From positions 54,543,249-54,607,248 of the forward strand of contig NC_088295.1 of assembly GCF_032854445.1 (NCBI RefSeq): a DNA stretch of 64,000 bases, written 5' to 3'. Under the pieces are notes generated by a model. The model made no database searches. It saw only the letters and a list, made by a program, of their open reading frames with translations, and was not told the DNA's origin. The position numbers and the translations under genes are program-made. This stretch comes from Liolophura sinensis (Eukaryota; Mollusca; Polyplacophora; Chitonida; Chitonidae). Below, piece by piece: positions 11,027-25,760 of the stretch. Position 1 is the stretch's first letter. The number at the start of each line of letters is the position of its first letter.

Positions 11027-14000
11027 CCAGTGACAAAAAGTTCATGAAAACATGTCCACCAGCTCTCAACATTATTTTAAATAAAGAGTTTTTGTTTGAA
11101 TATGATAAAAATCATATTATTCATAGCTAAATTTAGCTATCTGCTACATACATGTAATACAGTTCTGTTTCTGGTGCAGATGCCATCCACCAACACAATG
11201 TGCAATTCTACACATCACATGTAGGATAGTACATCAGTACCTTTGCTAAAGGTTGATGTTTTATCTTGGGCACTACAGGCATCCACCCACAAAACTGATT
11301 GCTATCATATACAGTGTGCAAAAATTCTTGAATATGGAATTATACAATAATCAAATATATGGATTTGCTGGCTATGGCAAAGAAATCTGTTAAACTTGTC
11401 TTCCTTCCTTCCTTCATAAAGCAGAGCCTTAAGATATTAGCCTGTTTTACACAAGAAAGAAAGCTCTGTGATTCATTCATAGATTTGTTTCATTAGGGGA
11501 TCTATTATGTTATAATCAGCACTAACCTCTGGCTCTCAAATAGCCATGAAAGAACTTGACGGTCACAATCATATGACATAGGTGCCTTAGAGTCCCTGTA
11601 GGGTGTATAATTATGAACTTAATGGTGTGTGGTCGTGCTTAAGTTCCGTAGCTCACGGAAAGATGGTGCACCTCCAGCAAAAGTAATTACACCGCAGAAG
11701 ACTGTCACCAGAGACAGGCATTATCACATTAATGCAGTAAGCGAAACACATCGCCATTCCTCCACAGTGCATAGGAATGAGTTTAACAAAGAGACATGAA
11801 GCTGATTCAGAAATTTTTATCCCAAGTGCCAAGCAAGCCGGTCTTCAGACTTGACCCCGAGGTTACATAATTTGAGCCTGCACACATTTTTTTTTAGTTT
11901 TTATTTTAGCAAAATTAGACTTTATTTGCAGTAAATTCAAAATTCTATCCAAAAGAGTGTAAGTTCTTCATCAATCATTGCAGTTATTACCTCAATAAAT
12001 TTCCAAAAACAAAAGCATATTACACAAAAATCTGCTTCCTTCAGTTGATAAGACGGCTTGGTGACTCTCTACAATACAATCACTGTAGAGTGAACAGTGT
12101 CCAACTGCTGGCTAAAAATGGATGGGGATACAGCAGTTTAATCCTTTATTTAAATTGAGGAAGTCTACAGTTCCTGCATACCAAATTTGACCAAGTCTAA
12201 TTCAAGGCAGATCCAATGGATATATTCTCACACAAATGAATCTCTGTTAACTATAACACTCTTGTCTCCATTCGGTGTGGAATGTTGGAATTCAATCATA
12301 GTTCTTGTTTTTTAGCAGAGCCATATTATGTACATGTAAAGGCCTTCCAGCTGCCTGGAAAAGATCTAATGATAACACTGGAAAATAATCCCGAAATCTT
12401 AAAGTGTGACAGCATCATAGATTTTGATAAAGATTGATGAATTCTTGATGCACCAACATGCAAAGAAAATCCTCTGGACTTGGCATCGTAAAATCCTTGT
12501 CGCTCCATTAGCTATTCTTACACCGCGGGGGATAAGAATCAATAAAAGAGGTAAAATATCATTAAAGGAATGGAAAAAAAAAAATTGCAGAAGGTACACA
12601 TGCACCCATTGTACCCTTGTTGATGGCTCCTTCTGCAGTGGTCTTCCAGAAATGAGTGAAAATGTGACAAAAAAAAAAAAGACAAAAAAAAAAAAAAGAA
12701 AGCTTATTAATTCTGTGATGGAAACATGTTCTCTATGTTATAGATGTTACATGTACCTAAAAACATGCATCAAATATCAAACCTCATGCAAAACTCAGGT
12801 TGCAGGTGTCATTTTCACACTTTCACATCAAACATTTTAATATGGACTTGACAATTAGCACAGAGCCCTGCTCCTATACAGCAATAACTTTAAGACTCAT
12901 TTTAATCTCTTAATTTGTTGTTGTTAATCAATTTTTTTTTTTTTTACAATTATACATGTTTTGATCGTGGTAAGTATTTTGGGTGGAGAAATTGTGGGCC
13001 TGGAGTATAAAACCACCATCCTTTGTGAAATTGCTAAAGAACTTTCCATGTGTGACATTTCAAACTTGTATGCCACTGATTTTGGTAGAAGACTGAGAAG
13101 TTGTCTTTAACAAACGTTAAGACTGTGGGCCAAAGGCTCCGCTTGTGTCACTGATACCTTCACCAAGGCGCCAACAAACAATGGGAGTGGGGGGATCTAC
13201 TTAATCCCTGTCTGAGGCCAGGAATGAGCCAGCGGTAATGGAACCCCACCTATACCTCATCCTGCTCCTACATTAAGGGCTGAACCATCGATTTAAGGAT
13301 TCAAAGAACAAGTACATGTGTAGTATACATCAGCAACAGGAATCCATCAGCTTTCAGCAATTATAACATTGCACCCATTAAACTTGGCAGATGTTTCCAT
13401 ATTTTTCAGCCTCTCATTAATTCCAGATGCCATATGTGTTGAACCATCACCCCACACCTCCTCAAGTCAGACAGTAACCTTCAGAGTTTGATGAATGCTC
13501 AAAGTTTTCCAGCATCTTCATAACTAGAGGTTTGCTCCATTGACCATCCCCAGCTTCAGCCTTCAAGTCAGCCAGGTCAAAGCTTGGATACAGTGCACAA
13601 TAAATACTCCGGACAATGAAGATGAATTTATCTAGTTGTTTGCTTAGGTTTAAAGAAGTTCTGAAACAATGCATTTTGCTCATATCATGGGTGCTGCCTC
13701 ACTGCAGGAGGCTTGGTCTTCATGCTGACATGTGTATTAACACGGCTCCTTCATCAAAATGTTGCTTTTAGGACAAGAACATATTGCTTCACCATATAAT
13801 CTCTTGTAATACACTGCTAACGGGAAGTCAGAACACATGTACAGTTACCACCTTGAAAGCTTGGATTATGACTGGACCTGCATCTACCTCTTCCATTTAT
13901 GGGATGGATTCACTCTGAAAATTCACCCAACACCCATCAGACTGTGGTAGAGAAATTTGATCATGTACCATATTTAATCTGAGATAATATCAAAACTGGA

Positions 14001-14149
14001 CAATGAAGGAGTGATTAGCTACCAATGAGTTAAAAGCCATATTACAAAAAATGAAATATTCTGGTATTCGACCTAAAATTTCATCCAGAAAAGTGTGTTC
14101 TTAGATACAAATGAAATGTCACGAAATGTTACTTTTGTTACTGAAACAG

Positions 14150-14235
14150 TAGGATATGGTTATACTTTCCAAACAAACCTCAACACATTTTTCTGTGATC
14201 AACAGAATTCTCAGAACCAGGCAAAATGTAAGTAA
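14150..14235 (+). repeat. dispersed repeat F, copy 1 (tentative)
   Basis: 'gatcaacagaattctcagaaccagg' resembles 'gatcaatagaaccctcagaatcagg' at 45.8 kb and 'gaccaacagaactctgagtatcagg' at 57.07 kb. Confidence 0.4.
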
Positions 14236-16462
14236 ATGTAGTGATGGGCAAAACTGTAGATCTGTTATACTCCTCTTCCCCAAATTCTGATTTCAGTGGA
14301 CTACATGTATGTTTTTTTCGAAAAAAATAATTCTGTGGATGTTGAGAAATCTAAAAGGTTTGGGCACAGAAATTACAATGAAATAATTTCCCATTAAAAT
14401 AAACTCACAATCAACAAATGAAATTCTAAGAGCTTAAAAATAATGGAAAATCCTTTCTGTCAGTGTTGGGTTATGACAAGCATTGGCCATAAATCATAAT
14501 GGCAATGTGTCTTCGGTAAACTGCACATCTCCTAAAGTCCATCATCAACAAAAATAAAATTGCACAGCTGTCCTGATTCTTGTTTGTATTATGACTGGAA
14601 ACCCACAAGAGCAGAGGTTTTCACGACAGCTGCTGCTAAAGATCCTTTTGACATTTAAAAATCATCAAATTTGGACAAAGGATTTCATTTGTGAGAGCTG
14701 AAACTGATAAAAAAAAAATGTATAACATAAAAGACGCACATTAGCGCAGTACTGTTTCCTAAGCTGCGCACATTTCAAATGTATTATGGTTTTCCCATGC
14801 GCAGATCACACCAACACAGCTGACAGCAGATCCATGCTGGTAACCTTTATGGAAATAATAAATAAATGATAAGTAATATCAGCAGAGAGATAAACACAGG
14901 GGACCATTAAATGGATTTGGTTTAAAAGAGCTCATGCATTTTGAGCCATTATAAATTTTCTGTGAAATTCTGGCATCTTTCAGTGTTTTAATCAATATAA
15001 ATCTAGACTTTTCCAAGGCTTAATTTTGCAACCATAGCAATCAGTCTGTCAACAATTGTTCCCTTCATGATGGACATGTAAGTACATAGTACCGCTGTAC
15101 ACAGTAAAACAGACAACCATTTATAAACTGTATTTTCACAAAGGGAAATAAAATGAGCTGAACTATGGGACCATAAACTCACCAGAACAGAGTATTATCG
15201 AGAAACAGTGACAAATCTTACATCCACTCCAACAATACATGCATGTTAAACATGGCCTCACTATATATACAACTATTGCTTTTGATTGATTTCAAGGTAC
15301 ATAGAAGATAAGACTAGAATGTGCCTTGTGCCATGAAACTTTGACACTTAAAACTTTCATATAACCAATACTAGCTGAACCTTATAAAGTTGTTGCTTCT
15401 CACTTCTTAATTTAGATAATAGCTACCCTGCAAGAAAAAAACATTCCTAGGGATTTTTCATGAGAAGCATTTAACAAGGTGATTTTGTTTGGATCCTGTG
15501 TATTATTCTAGTATACAGTGGTTATATTAACCTTTCCAGAACATTCAGCTAATGTCAGTTTTAAATCTAAGGTTTCGATTTGAGTACATGTAATGTCAAC
15601 ACCTGAGGTCATGTAATATTATGTCAGGCAAGGCTTATGGCTCCAGCAGTAAATCATCTTGATGTTTTTCCCGTCCAAAATGTTATTTATGAAATGTTCT
15701 TGTAACATTTTTTGTTTCTATAAGCAAACAGGAATATCCTATATACCCACAAATTCAAAAGATATCAAATGTTGTTACAATACAACTTTCAAAATATCAT
15801 TATTTCATTTAAAAACTAATGTATTCCCATTTTGTTCAGATGAATTATAAGTAAAGGTTACAAAGAAATGTGCATTTAAACTTAGCCCTAACATGTGACA
15901 ATCAGACAACAAGGTTTAGTCATGTTTCACAGCCATTCCTGAAGGATCTTGGGGGACATATCCCATAGTAATTAAAAGTGCCTCTGGCCCATCCACTATA
16001 CCATGAATGACCTTTTGGAAATTGTCCTGAGGACAGGGAGACATTCATCCTGCAAGCAAACACGGGCCTATGTTAGCAATATGGATTCTCCACAATATAC
16101 CCACAACCAGAAATACAGTCTTGGACAGGGACATGTATGTAAAACTCTGGCACTTTGAGTCCAAGAGCACTCTACATGATGGCACGCAATCTGAAGAATT
16201 ACTAGTAACAATTTAAGTATTCTAAATTTGATTTGACACTAATATATGCCTAGATATAGTACAACAAACAGTGCTACACCACCTGAAATGGCAGCCATAG
16301 CAATACAACAACTTGTAAACAGTGTTAGCCACTCTCAAAACAGCTGCATGCTCCATGTCTCTGGGATGTAAAACTGATGTTTCAAATCCACACCTTAGTT
16401 ATACTGCTTGCATTATAAAAGTTATTATTCGATTTATTTATTTATTTGATTTTTGTTTTTGT

Positions 16463-16512
16463 CCCTCTGCACAAAAAGTGTAGATGGGTGATTAGTTGGT
16501 GAAAAATCATTT
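16463..16512 (+). repeat. dispersed repeat C, copy 1
   Basis: 'CCTCTGCACAAAAAGTGTAG' then 'atgggtgattag.tg.tgaaaaatcat' is repeated at 25713-25760 with about four differences. A SINE abuts its right end. Confidence 0.7.
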
Positions 16513-16513
16513 A

Positions 16514-16669
16514 TGTATTTATTTATTTGACTGGTGTTTTACGCCGTACTCAAGAGTATTTCACTTATACAGCCGCGGACAGCATTATGATGGGAGGAAA
16601 CTGGGCACAGCCCGTGGTAAACCCATGACCATCCGCAGGCTGCTGACAGACATTCCCATGTACGTCGGG
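16514..16669 (-). mobile_element. SINE family A, 5'-truncated
   Basis: Tail complement at left, body to 'CATGTACGTCGGG' at right, no tRNA head. It lies directly next to a dispersed repeat (16463-16512) that also occurs at 25713. No convincing flanking duplication. Confidence 0.85.
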
Positions 16670-17206
16670 AAAGGAAGATATTATTTGAAGAAAATGAAAA
16701 AAAAAAATATAGATTTGGAGTTTCCATACATCAGCCAATCGTGACATCATAATGTTCATCTGTTCATCATAATGAACACCAGCAATTCACAAATACACTT
16801 TACCTACATAATTATGACAAACGGTTGCATATCTGAGAGCTCAAAACACTGCTCTGATGCCTTTTGATTGCTTATTGATAATGTATGTTGTCAATGATGT
16901 CAGAAACTTTTTTTTCTGGGCCTGAAGTAAATATTTAATACTTTGCCTTCACGTGCCCAGGCACATATTTCAGGACTGCAGTTCACAAGAACAGCTTTAT
17001 TCAGAACTGAACATACGGTGCAGAAAAACTTCTGTAACATGTCTGACGGCATACCGTATCACCATGGCTCATAAAGCCCAGTATGCAATCAAAACAGTTG
17101 ACCTTGCTCACTGCATTTAACTTCAGTAAGGGTATTTCAGTTACAGTTTAAATGGTCTTTCTGCTGATGCTTACTTCATGTTTAAAGTTTCTTTTCCCTT
17201 AATAAT

Positions 17207-17421
17207 ATTTATTTATTATTTATTTGATTTGTGGTTTACGCCGTACTCAAGAATATTATACGACGGCGACCAGCATTATGGTGCGAGGAAACCCACGACG
17301 GTCTGCAGGTTGCTGCAAGACCTTCCCACATAGAGGAAGCCAGCATGAGCTGGACTTGAACTCACAGCATTGGTGAGAGACTATTGGGTCATTACGCTGC
17401 CCTAGTGCGCTAACCGACTCC
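17207..17421 (-). mobile_element. SINE family A, full length with internal deletions
   Basis: Retains the tail, the 'GCCGTACTCAAGAATAT' core, the B-box complement (GGACTTGAACTC) and the head. Parts of the central body are missing. Flanks TCCCTTAATAA (17195-17205) and TCCTTTAATAA (17419-17429) match 10 of 11. Confidence 0.88.
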
Positions 17422-18406
17422 TTTAATAAAAACAAAAATACCTTACATGCATATATTCACAGGCATGACATGTTCAAATTAGTCCAATCTACTGTTTGGT
17501 TTCATTTCAATGCTGGCTGGCAGCTTGTCAGCAGTAAATCCACCGATACCCACTGCTACCAGCGCAATTTAATCAGTCCAAATGCACTAAGACACCTCAG
17601 CAATGGATGGCCATTAGGAGATTAAAAGGTTTCTTTTAGCCGTTGGATTCGTGAACACGCTACACTCAGAGCGCAGATATACACTGGTATTCATGGCTTT
17701 ACTTAAGCATTTCAGTAGTACATACTGGAGATGAATAAACATGCCTACATGCAATGTCTCCATGGCAGGCATGAGTATAATACCTCATTGCTTCTGCGTG
17801 AATAATAACATGGTCAGTATTAAAACCATAGTACATAAATGTCAACCCGATTAACAAAGATAATCAGAAGCATGACGCTTGACATTTCTTCTTATGAAGG
17901 TTTTAAATGAATGAATGAATGATTACAGCTTAAAGTCAGATTGATTTTTTTTACAATGACATGTATACAATAGGCTAAATGTATAAATCATTGTAAGTCT
18001 AGGAGTAAGTGACTTGTCTCTTTACAAAAGAAAGGGTATGGATATTGCATGGCCACTGCGAGTGGATGTACCGAACACTACCCTAATTGCTTATCCTTTC
18101 TGCATATAAAACAGCAACTTTCAGTGCATTTTATGCCCATTTATAATTTGAAACAAAACTACATCGCAAAACAAAACTACACTGACTGGATTGACCAATT
18201 TCAGGACTTCACAAAATGTATAATTTTGTCCCACTACACAAAACAATGCCTTTAAAATATGCTTGAATGAACACCTTGCAAACATCTGAAAAGGTTGAAG
18301 AATTGCAGTATTAAACATTGCCACCCAACAAACTACTATTCCAAATACATTATAATGTTTAATACACAAGTAGTACAACTTATTATAATATAAAAGTGTA
18401 CTTGCT

Positions 18407-18434
18407 GGGGGGGGGGGGGGGAGGGGGGGAGGGA
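18407..18434. repeat. poly-G tract
   Basis: A 15-nt run of G (from 18407) followed by interrupted G blocks. Poly-C in the DAGLA transcript. Confidence 0.9.
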
Positions 18435-19363
18435 AAGGAAGATCTTTTCAATTTACAGGATTAGGTTTTATATGCTATTTACATGTACAGTATTTAAATT
18501 AATTATTATTGTACGCATGCTGTACAATTAATTATTACAAAGTCAGGGTAACTCTAGAAGTATCTGTACAACGTATACATCAATACAGCTTTTAATACTA
18601 CATGTGTGTAGGCTCACATGTACATGTATGCAGTAAGAAAACTGATATACCAGGGCTGGCACCTGGACATGGTATTTGAAAGCACTGGCAGAATGACGTC
18701 AAAAGGAACTGTTTATAGGTTGGCTCCTCTTACAGTGCCCAGCATATTAACCATGTAAAAGCACCTCTCAGGTGACAGTGGCGGGTAGTGAAGAGCCTGG
18801 TAGCATTTCAAGAGCTTCTGTGTTGAACATTCTGGCAAATGTCAGCAGTTATTCTTGATCACACAAGTCTGTCAACTTCATTGGTAAGTCATTGAACTCG
18901 ACAGATGAGAACCAGTGTAGGACTTCTGTGCGACGTTTCCCAAATTAAGCTGGAGGCTTTGGTTTGAGGTTTGAGAGATCAACATCACTTTCTGACACAG
19001 TATTGTATTCAGTCATACGTCTAAATTAGGTGTTAGATGGTCTGAAGCCATTTTTCACAAAGATGCCTACAATTCTTGACCAATCAGGTTGATCACTTGA
19101 ATCTTGCATTCTCATGCCGAGGCTTTAAATAAATATACCAAAGTTACAAGTTCCAGTACCTAGCTGGCAAGTGGGTTCTTCCAAACTCTGCCCTGTCTGC
19201 CTTCCCCATAAACATTACCTCGGTTATACACAGTCAAGACACCAGTCTTGTAATAACGATGTAAGAAACACCAATCTATTATTAAATGATGCATGAAATT
19301 ATTCATTCATTATTATTTCTTAGTATCGATTTTATGATGTGACCTAACAATGCCTCCATAAAC

Positions 19364-19793
19364 AGATGTTTGACAGTGCTTCCAGACAACAAATGTCCGA
19401 CAGCACCTCCAGACAACATGTGTCCGACAGCACCTCCAGAGAACACCTGTACCGTAGCACCTCCAGACAAAACGTGTCCCATATCAACTCCAGACAACAC
19501 ATGTCCGACAGCCCCTGCAGACAACACGTGTCCTACAGCACCTCCAGACAACACATGTCCGACAGCGCCTCGAGACAACACGTGTCCCATAGCACCTCGA
19601 GACAACACGTCTTACAGCACCTCGAGACAACAAGTGTCCGACAGTGCTTCCAGACAACACGTGTCCCATAGCACCTCCAGACAACACGTCCGACAGCGCC
19701 TCCATGCAAAACGTATCCAATAGCGTCTTCAGATAACACGTGTCCTCCAGCACCTCCAGGCTAATACGTGCCTGACAGCAACTCCAGACAACA
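19364..19793 (+). repeat. 27-bp tandem array, about 16 units
   Basis: Unit near CAGACAACACGTGTCCGACAGCACCTC; some units are shortened to 25 bp and there are single-base indels near the right end. Several units carry the E-box palindrome CACGTG. The period is a multiple of three, which explains ORFs of up to 117 codons in several frames. Confidence 0.93.
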
Positions 19794-22700
19794 TATATAC
19801 ACTATTCCAAACACACTGCCTTAAGTTCGGATTTTCACAAATTCCATCTTGACAGAATGGTCAATGAAAGTACAATGGGTTCAGCTGGGGACTGGCAGCC
19901 TGTGATCTGCTCTTGACAGGAATGTTCTGATCCTGTATCCAGTCCAACTCCCACATACCTCTCTGCTACACACTGGACTACATTTACATGGAAGTGTATG
20001 GTCATAGTGTTTCATGATCTACACCCGTATACCACTCCTAGACCATGGTCAGAGTGAATAAGATGTACAAATCCAGCGCCTTTATTGGGGAGGGGAAGGG
20101 GAGGGGGGCTGCTTGGTCATTTTTGAGGAATATGTCTTAATTATACACAACTGTCATGAATATTTCTAACAAAATCATGAAAAATAACTAAAGAATACTT
20201 TTTTTGAGGAAGGGAAAGTACAATTGTGTGATTATTAAGGGGCAAAAATTTGGGTAACCAGCATTAAAACATCCCAATGAGGGGAAAGACTGGTGGGGAA
20301 GGGTTTGTATGTATAACACCTGATCATCGGAGCATAAAGTGAATAATTGTAAGTGTTACATTGCATCAGAGGGTAGAAAAGAACGCACATTTGTATATCT
20401 CGAAAGTATGTTATTTCAGGATAACTGTTCCCTACAATGTTGACCATTTGTCCTCACAGCCGTAGCTGGCACTGGCTACTAAGACATTAAAGTGACCAGA
20501 ATATCCACTTAGCTTGCCTGGAAACCAATCCAATCCTGGCAGATTCTGGGGTAAGCAAGGTAATTAAATCTGTCATTCTCCCTTTAGACAGTTCCAAAGA
20601 TTCCCAGACAGAATTGAAACCCGATCGGAAACGTGTGGTTTCAGGCAAGAATACACAGACATTACTTCTACTGCAAATGCTCATCTGACACCATAAGTGA
20701 ATTCGACTGATTTCAGTACATATACATATATAGACAGAAGTAAGATTTAAGGACATATGCCAGTCAACACACAAAACTGCCAAAAATCTCATTTCTGCAA
20801 ATGTACATTTTACACATTCAGGGTTATGAAATTACATAAATTAAGTTCATATTTGTATATTTCTATGACTTTTTTTCCATTAGACATGCATGCCACAACC
20901 ATAAACATTTAAATTTTAAGACGGTACAATGAATTGGTATTTTTATTTCCTGACTGTTAAGCTTCAGTAAGCACTGTGGCAACACCGCCAAATGATGAAA
21001 GGCAATCAAGACGTGATTCAACATTTCAATTTTCTTGAAACCCTTTTTCAAAATCTGACAATAATGGGCATGATACTAGGGAATGAGCCCATAAGAAAAA
21101 GTTTCGGCAAGTCATACATGAGAGACGGTGAGAGTTTGGATACATATGAAGAACAAATTAGCACAGTAGATAGCTATAATAGGTAGGAACAAGTACCTGA
21201 CCTAATGTCATTATTTGCATGATTTTATGTGTACTTTGACCCATTTACTCCCATATGCATGACACATATTTAAATACAGTACATGGTCTGAAATAATATT
21301 TATTCGCCTGATTTTACTTTGTTACATTTATTCCCATATTTCTATATTGATAACCCGATGCAATCACGAAAGCATGATGTACGCGGTTTGGACTTTAATC
21401 ATACTGGAAGTTAGAGTGAACACATAAATGGATATGTAGAGATGTGCAAAGAAACAAATTTCAAGATGTACTGACTGACAACTGAGTGCTGTAATGGTTC
21501 TTGCCATCTGTATAAATAAATGGTCCCACTTCTCAGGATAATGCCACAGATGCAGGAATGGCACTATGCCAAAGATAGATGAAGAAAAATCAGAAAGGAA
21601 CAATCAATGAAAGAGAGAGTATAGCATTTTGCTCATACAGTGGCTGCCATCCTGACACGACTTGCTGGGCTGAAAGCTACTGCGACAAGAAACCTCACAA
21701 AGGCACCAAAGTCCTTGTTCCGTTAGATAAGGGGAAGCAGTAAAACAGACTGATGGTAATCTATCTGTGTCCAGCCGGCATCTTCTCGCCCCGCAGCGGG
21801 CTTCTAAGTCCACAGCAATCACGCTAACTCTCAGCTAACGCAGGCCCCAAGAATGGCCTGGAAATAGCTCAGCTTTAGACTTTCAGACGATCTTTTCTTA
21901 ATCTGATACTGCTGTTCACTGTTACACACAGTTAAGGATTACTCTTCAATAGAAGCTATCCTGTTTTCTGGGTCTTCAAGAAAACAGCCACAGGATTGCA
22001 TTTAAATAAGATAAAACTAATGACGCAATTTCCTCAAGATTGAATTCTAATTTATTCTTAATCACCAAGTTACAATTTGTCCCCATTCCTAACCTTGCAA
22101 TGTCAACAATGAACGCCCTCTTAATAATGGTATAATAAACAGCCCAACTGTGATCTTCATTCATTTAACACCCAAGCATATACTTAGAAAGAAATGTGCA
22201 GAAAAAAAAGGACCAGCAATGTATCAGATGTTTTCAAATCTTTAAATGCGATGTATGTGTGAGGCATGACATTTTACATTATTGTAGACCTTACAATTTG
22301 AGGGGCACCAATTAATCTCACTCCCTACAACTCACCTTACATGTACATCATCCTAATGAATGGGGCATTAGGTTAATTAATATGTTTAGCTATTTTTAAA
22401 ACTGCTTCAGGTAATTAATACAAATATGATCCGCAGAACTTATGATATTTACCTCTTTGGGTGTTGGATGAACTGTGCACATACTGAGAATAAATGGACC
22501 AGTGACTCACAGTAAACAACCTTACTTTGACTAGATTGGATTAGATTGGCTATTATAAAGTGTGTGAAATCTGCTGAATTTGCAATATTCCCCTCCCTGT
22601 TTATAGTGAGTCTGCACAAAGATTGCCAATGACACAGGGCCAGAGGACTGGAGTGAAACTGGACCTTCTGAAGAGAAAGGTTAGTCTGACACAGCAGACA

Positions 22701-24379
22701 GGACAGATGCTGTATTTCCTTCACCACCTATGCTGGCGAAGGGATAATTAAAAGACATAAACTTGTTCAGGACAGAGCATTGGAGGATACAGGGATAGAG
22801 CCATCCAATAGTTTCCGCTGAAATTCACTGTAGCCCTATAACAAATCAGGTCAAAGGTTCAAATCCAGTGGTTATTAAGACGCCACGCCGGTTAATCACA
22901 AGGCCACGCAAGGCTCAAACCGTTCAATCACAATTTCAGGTAGGGAATTTCTAGATGGACTGTTGCTGGAATCCTGATTTGATCACCATGGAATATCAAT
23001 AACAAACTGACATGAACAAAAGAAGATTGTCATCATATGTATTATCAAATAAAATTATCAAATAAGAATTTAATTCATTATGGTACATGTATATTTATTG
23101 ACTTGATTCCCATATTTGTACTAAAGATCACATCATTTAATACATTACAGTAATCAGCTCTATTGGTTTACATCAACAGCCAATTTGCAGTTCTAAAGAG
23201 ACTTGAAAGGTTCAAATCCTTGAATCTAATACAGCAATAAACGGCTAAGTGGTCACACAGGAATGAATCTGCAATTACGATGGTCACATTAGGCCCATCA
23301 AACAGCGAAAAAAAACAAAACAACAAAAAAAAACCCCCACCCCCATTAAAGTCATTACCAATTAACGCCCTTTGAGGATGCATTCTTGAGGAGCTTTACC
23401 TGGGATTCCTATTTATTGTTATCCCCACCTGTATTGATTAAACTTGGCCAATGGAAAGCGCCTTAATAAAGGTGGTTGAACAGCTGTCATGTAATTAACC
23501 CACTGTACCCTTCCCAGCGACAGCCCTTACAAACCCCCTCATTAGACGGATCAATATCGTATAATCTCTTCACGCTCAGCCATCAGGACAGATTTATGGC
23601 AGGAAAAGTGATCGGAAACTCACCTTCTGGCCATTTAAAAGCTCCCCTTTGATAAACAAACATGTTTTAATTTCCTGATGATCACATTTATCTCGCCACT
23701 TTCACTTCCTGTTAATTTCCTTGCCGAGAGAATTATGTAGCACTCCGGCCAAGCTAATAAGTCTACGATACATACACTGTACGTTGCTACAGTTGTTTGA
23801 GAAATCTCTGTATCTGTATGTATGCGTGCATGTCTATCATTCAATTTTCTCCACAATTATTCATCTGATGGACTTGCCGAAAGTGCTATTGAGGCTGCAG
23901 GGAAGACAACTACAGTGTTAAGTATTCGAAAAAAATGGATACTACATGTCTACGTGTATGGTTATGCAAATTAGGCAATGCCGCTGTCCCAAATCTCTAC
24001 ATGTCAACTTTCCTTTAATGAATGAATATTATACACAGCCATTCACAGGGAGTAGCAAATATGAATTATTTTCAATGGGCATTGCACCAGTACAAACAAG
24101 AATCTGTATGTCCGAAATTACTCCCCTTCCATCCCCTAACATTCTCAAAAATAAAAGAAAAACAATAAAGAAAAAAGACATGATAGGATGTTGCTTAGTT
24201 TGGCTTCGTATAGATAAGCCATTCGTGGTGTTCCCTGATCGCACGACTGGCACAACCAGACTGAATGGACAAATGTAGCACCCAAATGTAGCATCCAGAA
24301 AAGAATACAGTGTACGTGAAAATCCATCACTGCATTAAGTACCTGATGGTATGTGACTAATTATGAAAATAATTTTCCA

Positions 24380-24610
24380 ATTGTAATTAAACGTAAGCAT
24401 GCATAAGTTTAGATTAGAGGGAAGATGTATGCTAAATTTCACAGAAATAGCTTCAGTACTTTAAGAAGAGCCGATTGCCATTAAACTTTAATAAGCATGC
24501 ACAAGTTCAGATGATAGGCAAGATGTATGGTAAGTCTCATGGAAAGGGGCGCTGTAGTTTGGGGTGGGGTATTGTATGTACGAAATCTTGTCTACAGACA
24601 GACGGACAGG
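24380..24610 (+). repeat. dispersed-repeat-like sequence with internal duplication
   Basis: 'AAGCATGCATAAGTT' ... 'GAAGATGTATG' at about 24393-24438 recurs as 'AAGCATGCACAAGTT' ... 'CAAGATGTATG' at about 24490-24535. It ends in a short GACAGACGGACAGG tract. The wording 'aaatttcacagaaatagcttcagtac' is typical of non-autonomous dispersed repeats in marine invertebrates, from memory. Confidence 0.5.
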
Positions 24611-25712
24611 CAGGGTAAATTCGGTATACCCCTCAATGGCATAAAGATATAAATTGTTCTATTTTTGTATGAACATATACTGTCAGCATTTAATGCTTGT
24701 GTCTGGCATGTGAATGTACTAGTCATCAGACCCTGGCAGGACTGATTGTCGTTTGCAAGTTCAATGTCCTCCATGACAGATAATACCATGCAACAGATAC
24801 GTCAGGCAGCTGGCTCCTAACGGGCTGTAAACTGCTGAGAAGCAGTCCCCCAGGTGCTGGAAATGCAAAGGTACCGGAGACAATTCCATCCATATTGCCT
24901 TATTATGAACAAAGATATGTGAACATAGCTTACACAAAACCAATGTCATAGATACATATGCAGTGAACTCAGATTTACCTCAGGTTTACCTGAAATGAAA
25001 ACATACAACACCATGTCTAATTTCTGCTACGGAAATGCTCCATAAAAAATTAAACATAAATGTATGTTAACACAGTCATTAAATTTGAATCTGCTTCAAA
25101 TTTTTTATATGCACAGCACTTATTTACTTGTGCTTAAATGAGCAGGCAAATACATATGTTGCATACATGAAGATTTTATTTCAAATATTATATCGGCTGG
25201 GAATAGCTTATTTCTCAGTGAAAGGATTCATGAGGAAAACATATCTTGATGGGAAAGTGAGGAGGTTCCAGGCAAGTTCAAGATACAGTATAGCACACTG
25301 CTACCATTTCTTTGCCATTCGTTCAAATTTACACACAGTGGCGCTCTGCAGGCAACACAACCTCCGCACAAATCAAGGTAACAATAAGAGCTAATTGTGG
25401 TAAAGGAAGTAATTTTTTGTTCTCGCTTTGAAGTCAAGCATAGATGCCAGCCAGTCTGGAGCTACTGTTTCTTCTTCTTTTTTTGGTATTTTAATTTAAC
25501 AAGTGTGGCTTCTGGTCAACATGACACTGTACTGCCGTCAGCCTACCTGTACATCTCCGATACCAGGTACATGTAAATAAGCCAGTCTATTATCTAACGT
25601 CATAAGCAAAATCTATTAAACAGGATGTACAGCCAATGGATAAATTCACCCGCACAGGAAATCACCTATATATAAAATGTCACAAAAATTTTTCACCAAA
25701 TATAATATAGTA

Positions 25713-25760
25713 CCTCTGCACAAAAAGTGTAGATGGGGGATTAGCTGATGAAAAATCATG
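25713..25760 (+). repeat. dispersed repeat C, copy 2
   Basis: Same 48-bp phrase as at 16463. Similarity does not obviously continue to either side. Confidence 0.7.

Noticed and set aside
10813-11130. ORFs with Tyr-Ile runs
   Set aside because: Translations of the (TA)n microsatellite.
19303-19753. ORFs of 68-117 codons with Cys/Ser repeats
   Set aside because: Consequence of the 27-bp array, whose period is a multiple of three.
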